Shown here: positions 23,519 through 30,764 of the stretch, in pieces
How positions within the stretch are numbered: position 1 is the stretch's first letter
Layout of the letters: each line of letters opens with the position of its first letter
Assembly (NCBI RefSeq): GCF_006542685.1
Contig: NZ_AP019736.1
Coordinates: 2,096,001-2,160,000 of the forward strand
Reading direction: 5' to 3'
Length of the DNA: 64,000 nucleotides
DNA from: Alistipes dispar
GTDB taxonomy: Bacteria > Bacteroidota > Bacteroidia > Bacteroidales > Rikenellaceae
Notes under the pieces: generated by a model
Databases searched by the model: none
Told to the model about the DNA's origin: nothing
Seen by the model: only the letters and a program-made list of their open reading frames with translations
Program-made: the position numbers and the translations under genes

Positions 23519-25084
23519 TCATTCGTAGGCCGGGTAATCGGCGGCCGAGCCTGTCGTGAGGTGCGATTGCGTGTAAACGTTGCCGAACGGATCGGTCGCG
23601 CGGACCTCCGTTTCGGCTGACGGGTTGCGGAGCGTGTAGTGGAACAGATGCGAGGTGTTCGTGCGGTCGTAGTTGTCCGGATTGCGTCCCAGCACGCCGC
23701 AGTGGTAGCCCGAGGCCCATGCGTCGCGTTTGGTCGCGTCGTCCCCGAAGGGTTCCATTTCGCCTGTCCGCACGCCGTTCTCGTACACCTCGATCTTCCA
23801 TGTCTCGTCGGCGTTCCAGACGTTGGCTACGATCTGCCCCTCCTCGGCGTAGGAGAAACGGTAATTGGGCGTGTAGCCCTCCATGAAGAGGTCGCCGGCA
23901 CGGTAGAGCCGGATCTGGCAGCCGATGTCGAGCCCCGTGCCTTTGTATTTCCACGAGGCGATCGAAGGCCCTTCGATCCGGTAAACGGCGTATCCGTTCG
24001 GCGTGCCGTCGGTGTTGATCGTCGATTGCCACCATGCGCCGCACACGGCTCCGTGGACGTGTTCGTAGATGCCCGGATGCCGGTCCGCGTAGATCAGGTT
24101 CTCGGCGTAGTGCGTGTGGCCGGTCATGACGTGCACCTCGGCATAGCCTTCCAGCAGGTCCAGCACCGCCTGCACGTTCTGCGCCGTTCCGTCGCGCAGC
24201 GGCATGTGCGTGCAGAGAATCACCATCTTCTCCTTCGGTACGAAGCTCAGATCCGCGGCGAGCCATGCCACCTGATCGTCGCGGAATCCGAGCGCGTAGT
24301 CGTCGTGGTTGCGGAAGATCATGTCGTCCATCGCCACGATGTGTACGTCGCCGCGGTCGAACGAGTAGTTGATCGGGCCGAAGGCGTATTCGAAGTTGCG
24401 CTGCGCGGCGATGTCGTGTGCGTCGGTGTACTCCTCCTTCGACACGGAGATCACCTCGTAGTCGTGGTTGCCCATGAGCTGAAAGAGCGGCAGACCGGTC
24501 TTTTGAGCCTGCATGGCGCGCTTCATCAGCGGGAACACGGCGTTGGTGTAGTCCGTGTTCGCCGTGTTGTAGCCGATGTCGCCCAGCGTGATGCCGTAGC
24601 AGGGGAGGTCCGATGCGGCCGCCTGTCCGGCGATGTCGGGCACGGTCTCGTTTTCGAAACGCGCGATGTGCGAGTTGTTCTGACACTGCGGGTCGGCTAC
24701 GCAGAAGAGGTTGAAGGCGCTCTCCTTGCCGCCGGCCAGCGGCGTGAGCGTGAAGTCGTAGCGTTTGCGGCCTGCGGCGATCTGCTGCCAGAAGCGCGGC
24801 AGCCCTTCGCCGAGCGGAATCTCGTATTCGGCCGGAACCGAGACGTAGATCTGATAGGAGTGTTCGCAGCCCGTGAGCTGATAGACGCCGTTTTCGTCGG
24901 TCGCCGTGCAGGAGTAGCCGTCGCTCACCACGACGCCCTGCAACGGGCGTCCGTGGTTGTCGGCGACTACGCCGTAGAAGTCCGTTTCGGGGCCGATCGG
25001 GCTCTTCACCGGACGGTCGTCGTCGTTCGCGCACCCCGGCGACAGCAGCGCGACGGCGGCGAGAAGTGTTATGATGCTTTTCAT
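23519..25084 (-). CDS. Calcineurin-like phosphoesterase lipoprotein with MetallophosN and MetallophosC domains
   Basis: A 521-residue lipoprotein (SPGC18). Order: a carboxypeptidase-regulatory/MetallophosN-like beta domain (about 35-120, FYGVVADNHGRPLQGVVVSDGY), then a metallophosphoesterase core with VADPQCQ, TLGDIGYN, LMGNHDYE, LCTHMP and MTGHTHYAEN, then a MetallophosC beta domain (about 350-521). Proteins with this three-part layout are common in Bacteroidetes and teichoic- or lipid-degrading loci, but few are characterised. It follows susD by 21 bases and is likely the primary diesterase for what SusCD captures. Confidence 0.88.
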   Translation of the reverse strand: MKSIITLLAAVALLSPGCANDDDRPVKSPIGPETDFYGVVADNHGRPLQGVVVSDGYSCTATDENGVYQLTGCEHSYQIYVSVPAEYEIPLGEGLPRFWQQIAAGRKRYDFTLTPLAGGKESAFNLFCVADPQCQNNSHIARFENETVPDIAGQAAASDLPCYGITLGDIGYNTANTDYTNAVFPLMKRAMQAQKTGLPLFQLMGNHDYEVISVSKEEYTDAHDIAAQRNFEYAFGPINYSFDRGDVHIVAMDDMIFRNHDDYALGFRDDQVAWLAADLSFVPKEKMVILCTHMPLRDGTAQNVQAVLDLLEGYAEVHVMTGHTHYAENLIYADRHPGIYEHVHGAVCGAWWQSTINTDGTPNGYAVYRIEGPSIASWKYKGTGLDIGCQIRLYRAGDLFMEGYTPNYRFSYAEEGQIVANVWNADETWKIEVYENGVRTGEMEPFGDDATKRDAWASGYHCGVLGRNPDNYDRTNTSHLFHYTLRNPSAETEVRATDPFGNVYTQSHLTTGSAADYPAYE

Positions 25085-25105
25085 GTGACGTTGCGTGTTT
25101 GCGGG

Positions 25106-26878
25106 TTATTTCCAGTAATGGTTTTGTCCCAGGTCGGGATTGATGTTCAGCGCCGTCTGCGGCACGGGACGCAGGTAGCGTTTCTCCTCGAAGTTGCGTC
25201 CGACGGAGTAGAGCAGGCGTCCGCTGGTGTCGTTCTCGAGCGAGTAGAGCGACGATCCGCCTACCTGGATGTAGCTTACGCCCGGTTCGTTGCCGGCCTC
25301 GCCCTTCGTGAAGCAGACGTCGTTCGTCCCGTCGCCGTTGAGATCGTAGGGCGTGTCGAGCGCCGGAACGTAGATTCCGTACCACTGTTTGTTGAGCTTC
25401 TCGCCCAGATGCCAGCGCATCAGGTCGTCGTAGCGGCGTCCCTCGAGCAGCAGCTCGATGGCACGTTCGCGGCGGATCTCCAGCAGGTCGCAGTCGTCGA
25501 TGCCGTAGTAGGTTTGCAGGAAGGGATCGGCCGAGGAGGGCCGGTCGCCCCTGACCCCGGCGCGCTCGCGCAGCGGGCGGATCGTGGCGTTCCATACCTC
25601 GTCGCCGAATTCGTTCAGCTCGGCCTTCGCCTCGGCGTAGTTGAGCAGCACCTCGGCATAGCGGATGATCGGCAGCGAGTTGTAGGAGACCTTGGCCGAT
25701 TCGTAGTTCTTGTCGTCGATGTTGTACTTGATGATCTGGTAGCCGGTCAGCGTGACGGTGAAATCCGGCGGCGTGGGGGTCGCCGTGCCGCCGACGAGTT
25801 TCTCGTAGCCCGGCGTGATGATGCTCTGCCCGAGGCGGTAGTCGCGGTTCTCGACCTCGCGGGCGAACTCCTCGCCGGTGGCCGTGTGGCGCGAACCGTC
25901 GAGGTTGAGGTAGGTCTTCACGAAGTCCTGGTCGAGCGACCAGCGCTGTCCGTAGCTGCCCGACGTGTAGCGCCACGTCAGGTCGTGGAAGGTGGTCATG
26001 CCGACGCTCATTTCGCGGGCCCAGATGATCTCCGTGCGGTCGATCGCCTCCTCGGTGAAGAGTTTGCGGTACTGCGTCCGGACGTTGGCCGGGTTGTTCA
26101 CGATCGAGTAGATGCCGGCCTGCATCAGTTCGTAGGCGGCTTCGGCTGCGGCGCGCAGGAAGCGTTCCGAGGCCTGCGTGTCCTCCCACGGTTTGCCGGT
26201 CGAAGGATCGACGGAATGGTACTTCCGGTAGGTGCCTTCGAACAGGCATACGCGGGACTTGTAGGCCAGCGCGATGTAGCGGTTGATCTGGGCCGAGTTG
26301 ATCCAGGCGCCCGAATCGTAGCAGTGTTCGCAGGCGAAGTCGAGGTCCTCGAGCACGCGGTCCATGACGTATTCGCGGCTGTCGCGCGGTTTGTAGAGGG
26401 CCGCCATGTCCTCCGGGTCGATCGGTGCGTCGTACCAGGGGACGGCGCCGAAGGTTTTCACCTTTTCGAAGTACTGCCATGCGCGCCAGAACCGCGCCGT
26501 GCCTTCGTAGTGGGCGTACACCTCCTCGGAGAGTCCCTGCGCTTCGCGCATGTGCGCGAGGAAGTAGTTGATGTTGTAGATCGGCGTCCAGTCGCCGATC
26601 GACCAGCCCGATTGCAGGTCGGGTGTCCACGAAGCGTTGGTCAGGAAGGTGAACGACTGTTTCGTGGCCACGATGTCCGAATAGCCGTCGCCGTAGCCCA
26701 GATCCTCGACGCCCGGCGTGTACTTCTGCAGGAATCCGTTCGTGTAGGTCAGCAGCGACGTTTCGTCCTTGAAGTAGTCGCCCGACCCCACCTCGGCGAC
26801 CGGTTCCCGGTCGAGGAAACTCTCGCAGGAGGTCAGCGCAATGCAGGCCGAAAGCAATATGCTGATAGTCTTTTTCAT
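25106..26878 (-). CDS. SusD/RagB family substrate-binding lipoprotein
   Basis: A 590-residue outer-membrane lipoprotein (LTSC18) that caps the SusC pore and binds ligand. Typical SusD features are ESFLDREPVAE after the lipid anchor, the TPR-like helices in the N-terminal half (YVMDRVLEDLDFAC, INRYIALAYKSRVCLFEGTYRKYH), and the C-terminal LPIIRYAEVLLNYAEAKAELNE, IRRERAIELLLEGRRYDDLMRWH and YLRPVPQTALNINPDLGQN segments. It lies 13 bases after susC. The adjacent enzymes are phosphoesterases rather than glycosidases, so the ligand is probably a phosphodiester-containing polymer or lipid head group. Confidence 0.95.
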   Translation of the reverse strand: MKKTISILLSACIALTSCESFLDREPVAEVGSGDYFKDETSLLTYTNGFLQKYTPGVEDLGYGDGYSDIVATKQSFTFLTNASWTPDLQSGWSIGDWTPIYNINYFLAHMREAQGLSEEVYAHYEGTARFWRAWQYFEKVKTFGAVPWYDAPIDPEDMAALYKPRDSREYVMDRVLEDLDFACEHCYDSGAWINSAQINRYIALAYKSRVCLFEGTYRKYHSVDPSTGKPWEDTQASERFLRAAAEAAYELMQAGIYSIVNNPANVRTQYRKLFTEEAIDRTEIIWAREMSVGMTTFHDLTWRYTSGSYGQRWSLDQDFVKTYLNLDGSRHTATGEEFAREVENRDYRLGQSIITPGYEKLVGGTATPTPPDFTVTLTGYQIIKYNIDDKNYESAKVSYNSLPIIRYAEVLLNYAEAKAELNEFGDEVWNATIRPLRERAGVRGDRPSSADPFLQTYYGIDDCDLLEIRRERAIELLLEGRRYDDLMRWHLGEKLNKQWYGIYVPALDTPYDLNGDGTNDVCFTKGEAGNEPGVSYIQVGGSSLYSLENDTSGRLLYSVGRNFEEKRYLRPVPQTALNINPDLGQNHYWK

Positions 26879-26891
26879 AAGTCGTGCGGAT

Positions 26892-29800
26892 TTAGAATGT
26901 TAAGGTCAGGCCGATCGTGTAGGACTTCATCACGGGATAACCGTCTCCGTCGCCGAAGTTGTCCGTGCCGTACTTGCCGGTTCCGTAGTCGGCGTCGCCG
27001 GCGTAGATGCCCTCCGGGTCGTAGTTCTTGGCGTGCTTCTTCAGCGGCGAGAAGGTCAGCAGGTTTTCGCCCGAGAAGTAGATCTTCAGCGCCTGGAGAC
27101 CGATCTTGCCGATCAGCTCTTTGGGGAAGTTGTAGTCGATCGTGAGGTTCTTCAGCCGGATGTACGAAGCGTCCTGCAGGTAGCGCGTGTTGGGCTGCGA
27201 GAGGATCGTGCCCGAGTCGCAGGCCGCGTAGGCCACCAGTCTCGGCCAGTAGGCGCCGCGGTTTTCGGGCGACCAGCGGTCGGTCGTGTGCCACGGCAGG
27301 GCCATGCTGTACGGCCGGCCGTACTGTCCCCAGAAGTAGCCCGACTCCTTGGCCGGATACCAGTCGCGTTTGCCTACGCCCTGCCACATCATGCTCAGCC
27401 CGATGCCGTTCCAGCGGATGCCGCCCTGGGTGCTGTAACAGTAGCGCGGCGTCGTGTTGCCGATCTTCTCCAGGTCGCCGTGGTCGTAGATCGTGTTGTT
27501 GCCGTTGTTCACGTATCCGTCGCCGTTCAGGTCGAGGTAGCGCGGGTCTCCGGCCGACCATTTGGCCGATCGGTTGGTGAATTTCGAGTAGTTGGCGTAG
27601 GTCTGTGCCTCCTCGTCGCTTTGGAACAGGCCGTCGCACCGGTATCCCCAGATTTCGCCGAGCGTCATGCCCTCGTAGTAGTTCACCTTGTAGTTGGTCG
27701 GCAGCGTTCCGGTCTTGCTCGTGTAGCGGGTGATCTTGCTGGTGTTGTCCCACACCGACACCTTGATGTTGTAGCTCAGGGGCTTGCCTCCGACGGTGTG
27801 GGTGTTGCGCCACGAGATGCTGGCCTCCCAGCCGTCGGTGTGCATGTCGGCGTAGTTGCCTTTCGGGGCGCTGTTGCCGTAGACGGCCGGAAGCTCTTCG
27901 CCCACTACGTACATGTCGGTGGTTTTCTTGCGGTAGATGTCCGCCGAGAAATTCAGCCGGCCGTTGAAGGCTTCGAAGTCCACTCCGAGATCGTAGGTCG
28001 TAGCCGTCTCCCAGGTCAGCCCGTCGGGGATCGGCGACGGTGCGGCCGTGTAGTTGAATACGCTGCCGTTGTTGAGCAGCGACGACTGGGAGATGCTCAT
28101 GGTCGAGAGATAGGCATAGGTGTCGCTGATGAGTCCGTTGCCGGCCGAACCGACCGATACGCGCAGTTTGAGGTTGTCGAGCCATTCGGCATTCCTGAGG
28201 AAGCTCTCCTCCGAAATGCGCCATCCGGCCGATCCCGACGGGAAGAATCCCCAGCGCTGGTTGGAGGGGAATTTCGAATTGCCGTCGTAGCGGCCGCTCG
28301 TTTCGAAGAGGTACTTGCCCTTGTAGGAGTAGCTGATGCGGTAGAACGCTCCGACGAGTCCCCAGTCGTAGCTGCCGTTGTCCTTGAGCGTGATGGCCTC
28401 GCCCTCGAGCAGGCTGAAGTTCGGCATGCCGGGAATGATGATGCCCTCGCGGTTCATCAGGTTGCTCTTGTAGGTGTAGTCCTCGATGTTCCAGCCGCCG
28501 AGCACCGTCAGCGAGTGGTCGTCGCCCAGGCGGGGCGTGTAGGTCAGCGTGGCGTTCGAGGCTACCTTCTGGCGGTTGTACGAACGCTCTTCGTAGAGCG
28601 ATCCCGAGGGCCGTTCGGCCGAGCTGTTCGGTCCGGTGTGGAAGGTGTAGCTGTTCACGGCCTGCCGGCGGTCGGTCTGATTGAAGTAGAAGCTGACGTC
28701 GATGTTGCCCACCAGTACGTCCTTTATCAGGTCGAGGTTCACCGACGTGCGGTTGTTCATGTCGAACTTGCGGTCCTTGCGCCACGAGTTGCCCTCGACG
28801 AATCCGGCCCAGCCCGTGTAGACGGCCGCTTCGGTCCAGGAGCCGTCGGGATTGGTGACCAGCGTGACGGGGAACGCCTGGTGGTTGAGCATGCGGTTGA
28901 TGTTCATCGGCGTGGACGTGATGTCGGTGTGGGCCGTCGGCTGGTGCGAATAGCGGTACATGAAGTCGGTCGTGTTCTCGATGCGCAGCCACGGTTTCAC
29001 CCGGACGTCGCCTTTGGCCTTGACGTTGAACTGCTGGTACTTCTCGTCTCCGGCATTGTAGATGCCGTCCTGTTCGAAGATACGTCCCGAGACGTAATAG
29101 GAGGCCGTTTCGCCGCCGCCTGTCACGCTCAGGTTGTGCTGGTGGCCGGTCGTGTAGTCGCGGTAGAACACGTCGTACCAGTTCGTGTTGCCGAAATATT
29201 CGTAGGCGTTCTGGTTGTTGATGCGCCATTTCTCGAACGACGGGTCGCTGTTGCGGCGGGCCAGCTCGTTGTACCACGTACGGTTGAACTTGAAGACATT
29301 GTTGATGTTGGCCGGGTCCGTGCCGTAGGCGTTGGTGTAGGATTCGAGGAAGGAGGTGGTGAAGTCGTAGCCGTTGGTGACCATCTGCGGCGTCGTGGCC
29401 CGTTTGTAGAAGGTGTACGTGCCGTTGTAGGTCACCTTCGCGCGGCCTTTCTGGGGCGCTTTGGTCGTCATCAGGATTACGCCGAACGTACCCCGTGCGC
29501 CATAGACGGCCGTCGAGGAGGCGTCCTTGAGCACGGTGATCGACTCGATGTCGTCGGGGTTCACGGTGGATATGTCGGTTTCGACGCCATCTACCAGCAC
29601 GAGCGCCGAACCGCCGGCTCCGATCGAGTTTTCCGCGCCGCGGATGCGGATCGTGGCGGCACGGTTGGGCTTGCCGTCGGAGAAGGTCATCGTCAGGCCC
29701 GGGATGGCGCCTTGAAGCGACCGCGAAATACTCATCGACGAGCCGTTCCGCTCCTCGAGCGTCTCGGCCGAGAGGGTCTCGACCGCACCTACGATGTCGC

Positions 29801-30200
29801 GGCGTTTCTGGAGGCCGTATCCGACCACCACCACCTCTTCGAGGCTGGTGTTGTCCTCCTCGAGCGTGACGTCGATGCGGGTCTGTCCGTTCACCCGGAG
29901 CATCTGCTGTTTATACCCGATATAACTGAAGTTCAAGGTTTCTCCCGTCGCGGCTTCGATCGTGTAGCGGCCGTCGGCATCGGTGGTCGTGCCGCGGGTC
30001 GTGCCCGGTACGACCACCGTGACGCCGAGAACGGGTTGTCCGTTCGGGTCTTTCACGATGCCCGACACGGACCCCCCCCCTCCGTTCTGTGCCCCGACGG
30101 ACAGCGAGAGGAGAGCGAAGAGCAGTGCCAGCGCGAGGTTCCGGATGCGCGGGCGGTTCTTCTCCGCGGCGTCCGTGCTGGGCGAGTAGCATTGTTTCAT
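26892..30200 (-). CDS. SusC/RagA family TonB-linked outer-membrane transporter
   Basis: A 1102-residue TonB-dependent receptor of the SusC class. A signal peptide (to about VGAQ, residue 38) is followed by a carboxypeptidase-regulatory-like domain (VSGIVKDPNGQPVLGVTVVV), a TonB box/linker (SLEEVVVVGYG), a plug (GAIPGLTM, ALVLVDGVETD, ESITVLKDASSTAVYGARG) and a 22-strand barrel ending SYTIGLTLTF. A G9 run (30080-30072) encodes part of GGGGS right after the signal cleavage site. It is first gene of the left arm, transcribed away from an AT-rich control region. With the SusD it should import the products of surface phosphodiester cleavage. Confidence 0.95.
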   Translation of the reverse strand: MKQCYSPSTDAAEKNRPRIRNLALALLFALLSLSVGAQNGGGGSVSGIVKDPNGQPVLGVTVVVPGTTRGTTTDADGRYTIEAATGETLNFSYIGYKQQMLRVNGQTRIDVTLEEDNTSLEEVVVVGYGLQKRRDIVGAVETLSAETLEERNGSSMSISRSLQGAIPGLTMTFSDGKPNRAATIRIRGAENSIGAGGSALVLVDGVETDISTVNPDDIESITVLKDASSTAVYGARGTFGVILMTTKAPQKGRAKVTYNGTYTFYKRATTPQMVTNGYDFTTSFLESYTNAYGTDPANINNVFKFNRTWYNELARRNSDPSFEKWRINNQNAYEYFGNTNWYDVFYRDYTTGHQHNLSVTGGGETASYYVSGRIFEQDGIYNAGDEKYQQFNVKAKGDVRVKPWLRIENTTDFMYRYSHQPTAHTDITSTPMNINRMLNHQAFPVTLVTNPDGSWTEAAVYTGWAGFVEGNSWRKDRKFDMNNRTSVNLDLIKDVLVGNIDVSFYFNQTDRRQAVNSYTFHTGPNSSAERPSGSLYEERSYNRQKVASNATLTYTPRLGDDHSLTVLGGWNIEDYTYKSNLMNREGIIIPGMPNFSLLEGEAITLKDNGSYDWGLVGAFYRISYSYKGKYLFETSGRYDGNSKFPSNQRWGFFPSGSAGWRISEESFLRNAEWLDNLKLRVSVGSAGNGLISDTYAYLSTMSISQSSLLNNGSVFNYTAAPSPIPDGLTWETATTYDLGVDFEAFNGRLNFSADIYRKKTTDMYVVGEELPAVYGNSAPKGNYADMHTDGWEASISWRNTHTVGGKPLSYNIKVSVWDNTSKITRYTSKTGTLPTNYKVNYYEGMTLGEIWGYRCDGLFQSDEEAQTYANYSKFTNRSAKWSAGDPRYLDLNGDGYVNNGNNTIYDHGDLEKIGNTTPRYCYSTQGGIRWNGIGLSMMWQGVGKRDWYPAKESGYFWGQYGRPYSMALPWHTTDRWSPENRGAYWPRLVAYAACDSGTILSQPNTRYLQDASYIRLKNLTIDYNFPKELIGKIGLQALKIYFSGENLLTFSPLKKHAKNYDPEGIYAGDADYGTGKYGTDNFGDGDGYPVMKSYTIGLTLTF
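30072..30080 (-). repeat. G9 homopolymer at the SusC N terminus
   Basis: Nine consecutive G on the coding strand (GGA then nine G then TCC) at codons 41-44, just after the signal peptide. Gain or loss of one base would frameshift SusC at its start, so the tract could act as a phase-variation switch. Confidence 0.6.
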
Positions 30201-30377
30201 TGTACTGCGTGTTTAGTGATTAATCGGTTTTCGCCGTTCCGCCGATATACCTTATTATATATACGAAGCGTCGATCGAACGGCCGTGCAGGTTGTTTCCG
30301 ATTATATCCTGTGGGAAGAGGGCTGTTGAAAAATTTTAAAAATTAAGGTTTTAGTTTTGTTGGTTTCTTTTGGTTTT

Positions 30378-30409
30378 CAAATTTATGTTTTTATTTCTTT
30401 TTATGCAAC
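30378..30409 (-). promoter_or_regulatory. Candidate susC promoter
   Basis: On the minus strand GTTG (30409-30406, one off TTTG), 20 bp, TAAATTTG (30385-30378). It would give a 5' leader of about 170 nt for susC. Confidence 0.45.
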
Positions 30410-30620
30410 TTTTGGTGCGAAAAATTTCTTCCGATGTGTTTCTTTATTCTTCGCCGGATCTTTTGCTTTGCAAATGGTCGTGTGTAACATATTGATTGAT
30501 ATGTGTTTTATTGTTTCGGTGCGAAAGTCGGAAAAGTTTGTTATAAAAGTGTTTCAGAGTTGTGTAAATGTTATTAAAGGAAAATTTTTCTTTCTAAAAG
30601 TTGTTTTTCGTATGGTTTGA

Positions 30621-30652
30621 TTTGTGAAAAAGAAAAATAGTTTTTACTTTTG
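30621..30652 (+). promoter_or_regulatory. Promoter of the right-arm lipoprotein
   Basis: TTTG (30621-30624), 20 bp, TACTTTTG (30645-30652) is an exact consensus match. Start of transcription is expected near 30658, about 105 nt before the ATG at 30765. Confidence 0.75.
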
Positions 30653-30764
30653 TCGTGCAGGTTATTCGATTCATATTCTTTTGCAGGGTAAAGAAGTGCC
30701 GTTCCGGGACCTTTGTCCCGCTGTTCTGTCGGCGATCGTTCTGTTTACTCTAATCGAATTGTGT

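Larger units (their letters stand above)
30201..30764. other. AT-rich divergent control region of the phosphodiester locus
   Basis: About 560 bases between susC and the right-arm lipoprotein, with a sharply AT-rich core (about 30330-30660) in an otherwise GC-rich genome. It holds outward promoter candidates on both strands. Open frames here (for example 30357-30620) are Phe/Val-rich and without a start signal, so they are read as non-coding. Long 5' leaders are usual for SusC operons. Confidence 0.6.

Noticed and set aside
30357..30620. An 87-codon frame in the AT-rich control region
   Set aside because: Phe/Val/Lys-rich translation typical of AT-rich non-coding sequence, no promoter-to-start arrangement, and it lies between strong divergent promoters.
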